Positions 50,848 through 58,964 of a DNA stretch of 64,000 nt are shown one piece after another (within the stretch, counting starts at the first letter, position 1; every line of letters starts with the position of its first letter). Source of the DNA: Flavobacterium okayamense. GTDB lineage: Bacteria > Bacteroidota > Bacteroidia > Flavobacteriales > Flavobacteriaceae. The position numbers were made by a program, and so were the translations under genes. The stretch lies in assembly GCF_019702945.1 (NCBI RefSeq), contig NZ_AP024749.1, positions 1,488,001 to 1,552,000 of the forward strand, given 5' to 3'. A model generated the notes under the pieces. That model was not told the origin of the DNA. It worked only from the letters and a program-made list of their open reading frames with translations, and searched no databases.

Positions 50848-53034
50848 CTAATTAATTGCATCAACCAATCGAATAAACTCTGAACGATAACCTTCTGCAT
50901 CATTTGATTTTCCTTGTTTTGCTAAATTTTTAATATCAGAAATCGATTTATTACTAATCAATTTCGAATCGCGTAATTTCAACCCAAACCAAGCAACAGA
51001 TGAACTAAACTTGAAATCATCAGAACTTTTAGCTAAAGCAATAGTTTCATTTTTGATAGTTTCAACCATTTCTGTACTTTTTTCACCATCTGGTTTTTTG
51101 TATCGGAATTTTATTGTTGCTAACTCATTTGAAAAATTATGATTGTTGGAAACATTCGAATATTTCAATCCATCAACTTCTTTTAAATAGTCACTTTTTA
51201 CACCAACTGGAATGATTTCGTAAAGTGCTGTAACCGTATGGCCACTTCCTAATTCGCCAGCATCAATAGCATCGTTTTTAAAATCTTCTGGGCGCAATTT
51301 TCGGTTTTCGTAACCAATTAAACGATAGCTTTGAACGTGTTTCGGATTAAACTCAATTTGAATTTTTACATCTTTAGCAATCGCAAACATGTTACCTTTA
51401 AATTCTTTTCCTAAAAATCGATTGGCTTCTTGAATATTATCAATATAAGCATAGTTTCCGTTTCCTTTATTTGCCAAAGTTTCCATTTTACTGTCTTTGT
51501 AATTACCCATTCCATAACCTAAACACGTTAAGAAAACACCACTTTTACGTTTTTCTTCAATCAAACGCTCCATATCGTTATCCGAAGAAGCACCAACATT
51601 AAAATCACCATCAGTTGCTAAAATCACACGATTATTTCCACCTTTAATAAAATTTTCTTGAGCAATTTTGTAAGCTAATTGAATTCCTGCACCACCAGCT
51701 GTACTACCACCAGCTTGTAAATTGTCGAATGCGTTTATTATTGTTTCTTTTTTGTCCCCAGAAGTAGGAGGCAAGACTAAACCAGCAGCACCTGCGTAAA
51801 CTACAATAGCAACTTTATCTTCTTTTCGCATTTGATTGACCAAAACCTTCATCGATTCCTTCAATAATGGTAACTTATTTTGTGCACTCATGGAACCCGA
51901 AACATCAATTAAGAAAACAAAGTTGGAATTTGGTAAATGATCCATTGGAATATCTTTTCCTTGTAATCCAATTTTTAATAATTTGTGGTTTTCATTCCAA
52001 GGACAATCGCTATATTCTGTGTGAATGGCAAACGGATGTTTGTCTCTTGGTTGTGTATAATTATACTTAAAAAAGTTAACCATTTCTTCCACTCTAACTG
52101 CATCTTTAGGAACTTTTTGTCCATTGTTAATAAATCTACGAATGTTGGTATAAGAAGCATTATCAACATCTATTGAAAATGTTGAAAGTGGTGATTGTTT
52201 CGGACTTTCAAATTCGTTTTCAACAAACACTTCGTAATCTTCTTGATCAGGAACTATGCTACTTGTTGGTTGATTAATTTCTTTAATGATTTTTGAAATT
52301 TTATCTTTTTCTTCTTTAGGTAATCCTGTTTTTGTGACAACAATAATTGCTCCATTTACACCTTGCTCACCATATAAAGCTGCCCCTTGAGCTCCTTTTA
52401 CTATATTAGTATATTCAATTATTTCTGGAGGTAAAGCTTGAAGTGTATTTGCATCAGCAATTACATTGTCAATAACGATAAGAGGTTTATTACTATTACT
52501 AATAGATCTGTTTCCTCTTAAAACTATACGAGTACTAGCATTTACGCCATTGTTTGTAGTATTAATTGTTAAACCGGAAACTTTTCCTGAAAGTGATTGA
52601 ACAACATTTGGATTTGCAGCTTGTGTAATGTCTTCAGATTTAACTACTTGATTACTGGAAGTTATCGCATTTACTTTACGTTTTATCCCCATAGATGTAA
52701 CCACAACTTCTTCTTGATTTAAAGTAGAAAATTTTACATTTATTACATTAGATTTACCCACTTTTCTATTTTCTCGATAACCTGCATACTTAAACTCAAG
52801 TATATCACCAACTTTAGCTTTTATTGTATATTTTCCATCAAAATCTGTTGTAGTTGCAGTTTTTGTAGCTTTTATAATAACACTTACACCAGCAATTGGT
52901 CCTAGTTCGTCTGAAACGATTCCTGTAATGGTTTTTAACTCGTTTTTACATGTAAATGAATGATTTACTGTCTTGAAGCTTAGGAACGCAAAAAGCATAG
53001 CAATCCCTAATGAAAAGATTTTTAAATTTTTCAT
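50848..53034 (-). CDS. Chimeric protein: CNA-like domain, TonB plug module and VWA domain (YfbK-like)
   Basis: The 728-residue exported protein has three parts. Residues about 35-110 are a carboxypeptidase-regulatory-like domain (ITGIVSDELGPIAGVSVII). Residues about 110-240 copy a SusC/TonB receptor plug (NPNVVQSLSGKVSGLTI, IVLRGNRSI, LYGEQGVNGAIIVVTK). From about 285 a YfbK-type region (STFSIDVDNASYTNIRRFI) leads to a VWA domain with MIDAS DVSGSMS (377-383) and a YfbK-like C-terminal domain. There is no outer-membrane barrel. It probably binds protein partners through the metal site in the periplasm. Confidence 0.88.
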   Translation of the reverse strand: MKNLKIFSLGIAMLFAFLSFKTVNHSFTCKNELKTITGIVSDELGPIAGVSVIIKATKTATTTDFDGKYTIKAKVGDILEFKYAGYRENRKVGKSNVINVKFSTLNQEEVVVTSMGIKRKVNAITSSNQVVKSEDITQAANPNVVQSLSGKVSGLTINTTNNGVNASTRIVLRGNRSISNSNKPLIVIDNVIADANTLQALPPEIIEYTNIVKGAQGAALYGEQGVNGAIIVVTKTGLPKEEKDKISKIIKEINQPTSSIVPDQEDYEVFVENEFESPKQSPLSTFSIDVDNASYTNIRRFINNGQKVPKDAVRVEEMVNFFKYNYTQPRDKHPFAIHTEYSDCPWNENHKLLKIGLQGKDIPMDHLPNSNFVFLIDVSGSMSAQNKLPLLKESMKVLVNQMRKEDKVAIVVYAGAAGLVLPPTSGDKKETIINAFDNLQAGGSTAGGAGIQLAYKIAQENFIKGGNNRVILATDGDFNVGASSDNDMERLIEEKRKSGVFLTCLGYGMGNYKDSKMETLANKGNGNYAYIDNIQEANRFLGKEFKGNMFAIAKDVKIQIEFNPKHVQSYRLIGYENRKLRPEDFKNDAIDAGELGSGHTVTALYEIIPVGVKSDYLKEVDGLKYSNVSNNHNFSNELATIKFRYKKPDGEKSTEMVETIKNETIALAKSSDDFKFSSSVAWFGLKLRDSKLISNKSISDIKNLAKQGKSNDAEGYRSEFIRLVDAIN

Positions 53035-53096
53035 GATTATAATTTTTTTAAGTGAAACGTTGATTTTTAATCGATAATTGATTCGAAAGATTTGTC

Positions 53097-53525
53097 TTAT
53101 CTCTGATTAATCTTTTTTAGAATAATGTTTGATTTCGATTTTTGGACGATTTGATAAAGAGTTTTTATTTTCATTTTCTTATGTATTGTTTCGCAATCGC
53201 CACTTTGATCGAAAGTAAATTGTGTAGTTTCTATTTGATTATTACTAATTATTTTATAATTCCCAGAAGATGAAGGAAAGCAATCATTGCCACAAGGAGC
53301 AGAGTAATTACTAGAGAAAGAAGTTTGGTAGAAAGTAATTGAATTTCCGTATACAAAACTTATTCTTTCATCTTGCTTTTCCACTTTTGTAAGTTGGTAT
53401 TCATCTAAATACTCTCCATTATTACCAAAAACATCATTAATTTGCCATATACTATTCTCTAATGATTGCCCACTTAATTTAAATGAAGTAAATAGCAATA
53501 TTAAATATATATATATTGTTTTCAT
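53097..53525 (-). CDS. Secreted hypothetical protein
   Basis: The 142-residue protein has a signal peptide (IYIYLILLFTSFKLSG). A region with NSIWQINDVFGNNG and several short strands follows; four cysteines (two in APCGNDCF, two later) could form disulfides. I do not recognise a family. It lies between the anti-sigma-like gene and the VWA gene and is probably co-transcribed. Confidence 0.6.
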   Translation of the reverse strand: MKTIYIYLILLFTSFKLSGQSLENSIWQINDVFGNNGEYLDEYQLTKVEKQDERISFVYGNSITFYQTSFSSNYSAPCGNDCFPSSSGNYKIISNNQIETTQFTFDQSGDCETIHKKMKIKTLYQIVQKSKSNIILKKINQR

Positions 53526-53562
53526 TTTTTAAACTTTTTTAATGTAGAATTAAATTGGCTTT

Positions 53563-54486
53563 TTATTTCTTAGGTTTTCCGTTTTTGGTAGTAATTATGA
53601 CAACTCCTTTTTTTCCTTTTTCGCCATACAATTTAGTAGCATCTTCGCCTTGATAGATCGTAGTTGATATAATATCTTGTTGGTTTAAAGGCGCATATGG
53701 ACTAGTAGGATTTGGACCAAAAAGTTCTTTTTCAGAATATTCTTTTCCGTTTATAATGTATAAAGGTTCTTTTAAGTAAACTACTGAATCCATTTCAGTA
53801 TTAATTAATTCTTCAACTTTCATTCCTTTTTTAGCTTCTCCATCTACAACCACAAGTGGATTCTCTTTTTTAGATTGAACAGCTCTGTTTGGAACGGCAG
53901 CTTCCGTAATCGTATAATTTGAACTTCCATGTGAGTTTTCTTTTTTTGCGCTTGGGAGTAATGAATTACCTTGAATATAATCATCTGAGCTCTCAAATGC
54001 TTTATCTTGCATTATTATTTCTTCAGCTTTAATTTCTGAAACTGAAACATCTACAGGATTTGTTTTTTTAATTGTAGTAACGACAACAGGTTGTTCTTCA
54101 ATTTGTTTTTCTAAGATAGCATCTGCATTCGCAACAATATTTGGATTTACAAATTTTGTTTCTTCTTGATGAATTTTGCTTTCTTCAGAAGCCTCAACAA
54201 GAGTGTTATTTGTGTTTAACAAAAGACTATCGTTTACAACTACAGAATTCTTATTAGTAATTATTTCAGGTTTGTTGTCAAAGAAGTTATAAGCAATAGT
54301 TCCAACGACAACAATTGAAGCCGCAACAGCTATTTTTTTCCATTTTGAAGATTCTGATTTAGATACTTGAGCATCTAACTTATCTTCCACTCGGTTCCAA
54401 ACTTTGTCCATTCCAGAAAAGTCTGGAGTAGCACCTTTTTCGGCAGCCGATTTTATTTTGTTATATATTTTATCTTCGGTATTCAT
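53563..54486 (-). CDS. Anti-sigma-factor-like membrane protein with plug-like C-terminus
   Basis: The 307-residue protein has a cytoplasmic N-terminus (MDKVWNRVEDKL, typical of Bacteroidota anti-sigma-like proteins), one span at about 70-88 (IAVAASIVVVGTIAYNFF), and a long periplasmic linker. A C-terminal plug-like module ends it: PLYIINGKEYSEKELFG, IISTTIYQGEDATKLYGEKG, GVVIITTKNGKP. Its start is 1 base after the ECF sigma stop, so they are almost surely a regulatory pair. Holding the sigma factor at the membrane is inferred from this context. Confidence 0.78.
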   Translation of the reverse strand: MNTEDKIYNKIKSAAEKGATPDFSGMDKVWNRVEDKLDAQVSKSESSKWKKIAVAASIVVVGTIAYNFFDNKPEIITNKNSVVVNDSLLLNTNNTLVEASEESKIHQEETKFVNPNIVANADAILEKQIEEQPVVVTTIKKTNPVDVSVSEIKAEEIIMQDKAFESSDDYIQGNSLLPSAKKENSHGSSNYTITEAAVPNRAVQSKKENPLVVVDGEAKKGMKVEELINTEMDSVVYLKEPLYIINGKEYSEKELFGPNPTSPYAPLNQQDIISTTIYQGEDATKLYGEKGKKGVVIITTKNGKPKK

Positions 54487-54487
54487 T

Positions 54488-55021
54488 TTACTTCGCTTTT
54501 TGATAATAGTAAGTGGTGACTAATTCTTTCAATTTACTTTTGGCGGCATTCAATTGTGATTTTGATGTTCCTTCAGTAATGTTGAGTTGATCTGCAATTT
54601 CTTTGTGACTATAACCTTCAATTACAAACAAGCTGAAAATTGTTCGGCAGCCTTCGGGAATATATTTTACCAAATTGAGTAAATCTTCTTCTTCCAAATC
54701 AGTCATTTCATCTGCTAAAGGTTGATTGGCATACGAAACATCATCTAAATACAAATTGAAGTTGAGATTCTTTTTTAATTGTGCTAAACATTGATTCACC
54801 ACAATTTTCTTTGCCCAACCTTCAAAGGCTTTTACTTCTTTTAATTGGTCTATTTTTGTAAAAATGATAAAGAATGAATCGGCCAACACTTCTTCAATTT
54901 CTTCCTCTTTTTTCAAATAACGTTTACACAAATAGTACAACTTAGGCGCCATTAACTCATAAAGTTGCCGTTGCGCATCACGACGTTGTTTTTTACAAGC
55001 TTGTATTATTTTTTCATCCAT
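54488..55021 (-). CDS. ECF-type RNA polymerase sigma factor
   Basis: The 177-residue protein begins MDEKIIQACKKQRRDAQRQLYE. Region 2 follows (EIEEVLADSFFIIFTKIDQL, FEGWAKKIVVNQCLAQLKK), then region 4 (GCRTIFSLFVIEGYSHKEIA helix-turn-helix, SKSQLNAAKSKL). I chose the ATG at 55021 over a GTG one codon earlier. It heads the operon with the anti-sigma-like, secreted and VWA genes. Its target promoters are not visible here. Confidence 0.93.
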   Translation of the reverse strand: MDEKIIQACKKQRRDAQRQLYELMAPKLYYLCKRYLKKEEEIEEVLADSFFIIFTKIDQLKEVKAFEGWAKKIVVNQCLAQLKKNLNFNLYLDDVSYANQPLADEMTDLEEEDLLNLVKYIPEGCRTIFSLFVIEGYSHKEIADQLNITEGTSKSQLNAAKSKLKELVTTYYYQKAK

Positions 55022-55097
55022 CACAATTGGTGCTTTCTATTAAAGAGAGAAAAAAAGAAGAAAAGGTTGGGACGACCTTAAAATATTTTTAAAGATA

Positions 55098-55128
55098 AAT
55101 AAAAAAATCCCCAATTGAATTGAGGATT
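55098..55128 (-). terminator. Terminator of the scramblase-like gene
   Basis: On the minus strand AATCCTCAATT and AATTGGGGATT pair almost fully around a C, followed by TTTTTTT. Confidence 0.7.
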
Positions 55129-55149
55129 ATACTTAAATGATTGGTTTAA

Positions 55150-55737
55150 TTATTCTTTAAACACCATATCGATACACATTACTGCTGCTAATATTAGAGC
55201 TCTTAAAGGATCATTTTCAGGAACAGTTTCATTGATTTTTAAAACATAGTTGTCAGCACTTGTAAAAAATTCTTTTCCAAGTCCAGCCCATTTTTTAGAA
55301 ACCAAAGCAATTTCATTATTGTCCTTTAAAAATTTGAATTCCCAACCAGTCCATTTTCCTTGTAGAGTTGCCAATGATTTTCCTTGTGGATCAAAAATTT
55401 CGAATCTTCCACCAAAAGAGAAAAACTTTTGCTTAAAAAGTCCTATTAATTTCTCATTTTCATCAAAAACTTCAACATCTGATCGAAAAAATGTAGTTCC
55501 TCTTTTAATTGAAATTATTTTTTTGTTTTGATTGTCAGATATTATAATGTCGAAAGGCGTCATTCGTTTATAATCTGTAAAACGGAAAAGTTTAGTAAAG
55601 AAACCTAAATTTGGTTCTCTACAAGTCATCATTAAAACTCCGTTTTCTGGATTTAAAACATCAAAGTTATTGGCTGCTTTAAACATTCCAATGTGTTCCT
55701 TTATTAAAAAAAGATTCTTGTTCAGAATAGAATTCAT
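55150..55737 (-). CDS. Phospholipid scramblase / LURP-one-related protein
   Basis: The 195-residue protein starts LNKNLFLIKEHIGMFKAANNFDVL. It has repeated strand pairs such as KIISIKRGTTFFRSDVEVFDE and GGRFEIFDPQGKSLATLQGKW, the tubby-like fold of scramblase and LOR proteins. The end has a hydrophobic helix (RALILAAVMCIDMVF). The bacterial function is unknown. It stands alone with its own -7 box (minus-strand TATTTTTG at 55764-55771) and terminator. Confidence 0.82.
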   Translation of the reverse strand: MNSILNKNLFLIKEHIGMFKAANNFDVLNPENGVLMMTCREPNLGFFTKLFRFTDYKRMTPFDIIISDNQNKKIISIKRGTTFFRSDVEVFDENEKLIGLFKQKFFSFGGRFEIFDPQGKSLATLQGKWTGWEFKFLKDNNEIALVSKKWAGLGKEFFTSADNYVLKINETVPENDPLRALILAAVMCIDMVFKE

Positions 55738-55763
55738 ATAAATTGATTAATTTTAGTTTGTTG

Positions 55764-55771
55764 CAAAAATA
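55764..55771 (-). promoter_or_regulatory. -7 box of the scramblase-like gene
   Basis: The minus strand reads TATTTTTG, matching TAnnTTTG, 26 bases before the ATG. Confidence 0.5.
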
Positions 55772-55800
55772 ATTTTATTTCCATTATATAATTCTATACC

Positions 55801-56682
55801 ATGAAAAATATTGAATGTTTGTCTTTAAAAGTTACTTCGCCCATAAAATTAAAAGATAGACCAACTTACATTAACGTTGAAACATCGGAAAAAAAGAAAG
55901 AAAAAGAATTGCAAAAAATTCGTGAAAAGTTAAGCAAGCTACAAGATAAAATGTATGCGCACAACAAATATGGCGTACTAATTTGCTTGCAAGGAATGGA
56001 TACTGCTGGAAAAGATAGTTTAATTCGTGAAGTTTTTAAGGAATTCAATGCACGTGGAGTTGTGGTTCATAGTTTTAAAACGCCAAATTCTACCGAATTA
56101 GAACATGATTATTTATGGCGCCATTATTTGGCTTTGCCTGAAAAAGGAAAGTTTTCGGTTTTCAATCGAACACACTATGAAAATGTTTTAATTACACGCG
56201 TGCATCCTGAATATATTTTAAATGAACGAATTCCTCATATTAATTCAGTGGAAGATATTGATGAAGCTTTTTGGGACAATCGTTTTGAGAGTATCAATAA
56301 TTTTGAAAAACATATTGCCTCAAATGGCGTAATCGTGTTGAAATTTTATTTGCATTTAAGCAAAGAAGAACAGCGCCAACGTTTGTTAAGACGATTAGAA
56401 GAAGAAAAACACAACTGGAAATTTTCGCCAGGTGATTTGGCAGAAAGAGAACTATGGGACAAATACCTAGTTTGTTATGAAGATGCCATCAATCGAACTT
56501 CAAAAGAACATGCGCCTTGGTATGTGGTTCCAGCTGATAATAAAGAAACGTGTCGTTATTTAGTTGCGAAAACCATTTTAGAAGAACTTCAAAAATATAC
56601 CGATATTAAAGAACCAGAATTAGACGAAGAAATTAAAGATAACATTAAGTTTTATCACGATAAATTGTCTTCTGAAAATTAA
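55801..56682 (+). CDS. Polyphosphate kinase 2 family protein
   Basis: PPK2 enzymes transfer phosphate between polyphosphate and nucleotides. The 293-residue protein has the Walker A GMDTAGKDSLIREVF. FKTPNSTELEHDYLWRHY, FNRTHYENVL and RRLEEEKHNWKFSPGDLAER follow, the fixed PPK2 order. Whether it uses AMP, ADP or GDP cannot be told by eye. It is monocistronic, followed by a spacer with inverted AGGGATAAG / CTAATCCCT words that could form a stem. Confidence 0.93.
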   Translation: MKNIECLSLKVTSPIKLKDRPTYINVETSEKKKEKELQKIREKLSKLQDKMYAHNKYGVLICLQGMDTAGKDSLIREVFKEFNARGVVVHSFKTPNSTELEHDYLWRHYLALPEKGKFSVFNRTHYENVLITRVHPEYILNERIPHINSVEDIDEAFWDNRFESINNFEKHIASNGVIVLKFYLHLSKEEQRQRLLRRLEEEKHNWKFSPGDLAERELWDKYLVCYEDAINRTSKEHAPWYVVPADNKETCRYLVAKTILEELQKYTDIKEPELDEEIKDNIKFYHDKLSSEN

Positions 56683-56697
56683 AGTGTTCTATAAGAG

Positions 56698-56775
56698 TGA
56701 AAAGGGATAAGAAAAAAGGGATAAGATAAATTTTATAAAAAAACTAATCCCTTGTTACTAATTACTAATCCCTAA
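56698..56775. repeat. Inverted word repeats between ppk2 and the MATE gene
   Basis: AAAGGGATAAG occurs twice and ACTAATCCCT twice in opposite sense, able to form one or two stems. This may terminate ppk2 transcription. Similar CTAATCCCTAA words occur behind the membrane-protein gene ending at 58947. Confidence 0.45.
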
Positions 56776-56780
56776 AAAAC

Positions 56781-56788
56781 TACCTTTG
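56781..56788 (+). promoter_or_regulatory. -7 box of the MATE gene
   Basis: TACCTTTG matches TAnnTTTG, 19 bases before the ATG. Confidence 0.5.
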
Positions 56789-56807
56789 CAACCGATTTTA
56801 GAAAAGC

Positions 56808-58187
56808 ATGAATTTATCACAATATACTAAGGAGTTCTCATATAATATTCGTTTAGCATTACCCATTATTACCGGAATGTTAGGACATACTATTGTGAGT
56901 ATTGTCGATAATATTATGGTTGGTAAATTAGGTCCAGCTGAATTAGCTGCGGTTTCACTAGGAAACAGTTTTGTGTTTATTGCCATGTCATTAGGGATTG
57001 GTTTTTCAACTGCAATTACGCCTTTAGTTGCTGAAGCCGATGGAAAGAAAAATATAGAAGAGGGTAGAAGTGCCTTTCATCATGGGTTGTATTTGTGTAC
57101 CATTCTTGGGGTAATTTTATTCGGAATTATCTATTTTTCAAAGCCTTTAATTTCGTTCATGGGACAACCTGAACACGTAGTAACTTTAGCTAAGCCTTAT
57201 TTAGATATTGTTGCTTTTTCATTGATTCCATTGATAATGTTTCAAGCTTACAAACAATTTGCAGATGGTATGAGTGAAACTAAATATTCAATGTGGGCTA
57301 CCATTCTTGGAAATATTACTAATGTTGTCTTAAATTATTTATTCATTTACGGAATTTGGATTTTCCCAGAATTAGGAATTGTTGGAGCAGCCGTAGGAAC
57401 TATTGCTTCTCGTTTTGTAATGCTAGGTTATATGCATTATATGATGAACAAACGCAAGAAGTTTCATCCATTTTTCAAAGGGTTTTCATTGCAAGAAATT
57501 AAACGTGAAGTCAATTTAAAAATCATCAAGTTAGGAACGCCATCGGCGATGCAAATGTTTTTTGAAGTAGCTTTGTTTACGGGTGCGATTTGGCTTTCAG
57601 GGCGATTAGGAACAACTAGTCAAGCGGCAAATCAAGTAGCATTAAGTTTGGCATCGTTTACCTTTATGTTTGCTATGGGTTTAGGTGTTGCAGCTATGAT
57701 TCGTGTTGGAAACCAAAAAGGTTTAGGAGATTTTCATAAACTTCGTTTAGTTGCATTTTCAATTTTTTTATTGGCGACTATTTTGGAAATAGCATTTGCC
57801 ATAATCTTTCTTGTTTTCCACGAACAATTGCCAACCATCTTTGTCGATTTAAAAGATGTTGCGAATTATACCGAAAACTTAGAAGTAGTTACTATAGCAG
57901 CGCAATTATTATTAGTGGCAGCAGTATTCCAAATTTCTGATGGTTTACAAGTTGTAGTTTTAGGCGCTTTGCGCGGATTGCAAGATGTGAAAATCCCGAT
58001 GTATATTACATTTGTAGCGTATTGGGTAATAGGTTTTCCTATTTCAATTTACTTAGGAATTTTCACCAGTTTAGGTGCAACTGGAATTTGGATTGGATTA
58101 CTTGCTGGTTTAACAGCTGCTGCCGTATTTTTATTTATCCGATTTAATAACGAAACGAAGAAGTTAATTAATCAAGTCGAAAGTTAA
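56808..58187 (+). CDS. MATE family multidrug/cation antiporter
   Basis: The 459-residue protein has twelve predicted spans. Family motifs are TIVSIVDNIMVGKLGPAELAA in the first half and ANQVALSLASFTFMFAMGLG in the second, matching NorM-like MATE exporters. They expel drugs or metabolites against Na+ or H+. The last codons (QVES) are encoded by the first unit of an AAGTCGAAAGT repeat that continues past the stop, so the C-terminus may have been altered by that repeat. Confidence 0.93.
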   Translation: MNLSQYTKEFSYNIRLALPIITGMLGHTIVSIVDNIMVGKLGPAELAAVSLGNSFVFIAMSLGIGFSTAITPLVAEADGKKNIEEGRSAFHHGLYLCTILGVILFGIIYFSKPLISFMGQPEHVVTLAKPYLDIVAFSLIPLIMFQAYKQFADGMSETKYSMWATILGNITNVVLNYLFIYGIWIFPELGIVGAAVGTIASRFVMLGYMHYMMNKRKKFHPFFKGFSLQEIKREVNLKIIKLGTPSAMQMFFEVALFTGAIWLSGRLGTTSQAANQVALSLASFTFMFAMGLGVAAMIRVGNQKGLGDFHKLRLVAFSIFLLATILEIAFAIIFLVFHEQLPTIFVDLKDVANYTENLEVVTIAAQLLLVAAVFQISDGLQVVVLGALRGLQDVKIPMYITFVAYWVIGFPISIYLGIFTSLGATGIWIGLLAGLTAAAVFLFIRFNNETKKLINQVES

Positions 58188-58207
58188 ATGTCGAAAGTCG
58201 AAAGTTG
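58172..58207. repeat. GTCGAAAGT repeat overlapping the MATE stop
   Basis: GTCGAAAGT occurs three times (twice in direct tandem) from within the last codons of the MATE gene into the spacer. Confidence 0.6.
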
Positions 58208-58283
58208 TTTTACTTTCAAAGTATCGAATAAACAAATCAACAAATTAACTATATTTATAACTCATAATTCATAATTTATAAAG

Positions 58284-58511
58284 ATGACCTTACCAAAATT
58301 TGTATTAGCAGATAATTCTGATTTTCCAGATGATATATTTATTATCCATTTAGATTTTCCTCAATTCATTATCAATTTAAAAGACGACGAAGTGGAAATT
58401 TTAGAAGATGTTGAAGGTGAAGACGAGAAAGAATTAGAAAGCGAAATGGAACATTTAATCACATTAGCTGGCGAATTCTACGATAGAGAAATGGAGCGTT
58501 ACGAGGAGTAG
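58284..58511 (+). CDS. Small acidic protein
   Basis: The 75-residue protein has no signal or span. A first half with alternating hydrophobic residues (FIIHLDFPQFIINL) leads to a strongly acidic helix rich in Glu ending YEE. Similar short acidic proteins are conserved in flavobacteria without known function. It lies 96 bases behind the MATE gene and 34 before a membrane-protein gene. Confidence 0.65.
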   Translation: MTLPKFVLADNSDFPDDIFIIHLDFPQFIINLKDDEVEILEDVEGEDEKELESEMEHLITLAGEFYDREMERYEE

Positions 58512-58541
58512 TAATTAGTCGTTAGTAATTAGTGATTAGCT
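58512..58541. repeat. TAATTAGT word repeats in spacer
   Basis: The spacer between two small genes consists of variations of TAATTAGTCGTTAG and TAATTAGTGATTAG. Confidence 0.45.
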
Positions 58542-58545
58542 TTTT

Positions 58546-58947
58546 ATGAATTGGAAAGTTTTATTTAAAAAAAGAATGTTTTGGCTGATCTTATTAGTTA
58601 TTGGCTCTTTTTATATTATTCGAAATTTCATAGAAACTCAAACTTATTCAGTAAATAAAACTGTAGTTTGGGCTTTTGATGTGACTAATATTTTTTTGAT
58701 AAATACTTTTTTATTACCAATATCTCAGATAGTTTCCTTAATTGGCTATGGCGTTTTAGCATTATTTAGAAAAGAGACGAGCTTAAAACTTTCAGTTTTT
58801 CACTTTTGTCTATTACAATTTAATTTATTTTTCCCATTCTATTATGAGCTATTAGGTTTCATAAGTATAGCTCTTAACTTTTTGGCAATAATTATAGTTT
58901 TTGTACAATTTTTTAAAGCATTCAAAAAGGAAAAAACTAATTCCTAA
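58546..58947 (+). CDS. Hypothetical membrane protein
   Basis: The 133-residue protein has about four hydrophobic stretches (LILLVIGSFYII, FLINTFLLPISQIVSLIGYGVLALF in two parts, FISIALNFLAIIIVFVQFF) and a basic tail. No family is recognised. It converges on meaB with an 18-base gap. Confidence 0.6.
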   Translation: MNWKVLFKKRMFWLILLVIGSFYIIRNFIETQTYSVNKTVVWAFDVTNIFLINTFLLPISQIVSLIGYGVLALFRKETSLKLSVFHFCLLQFNLFFPFYYELLGFISIALNFLAIIIVFVQFFKAFKKEKTNS

Positions 58948-58964
58948 TTCCTTTTCCCTAATCC

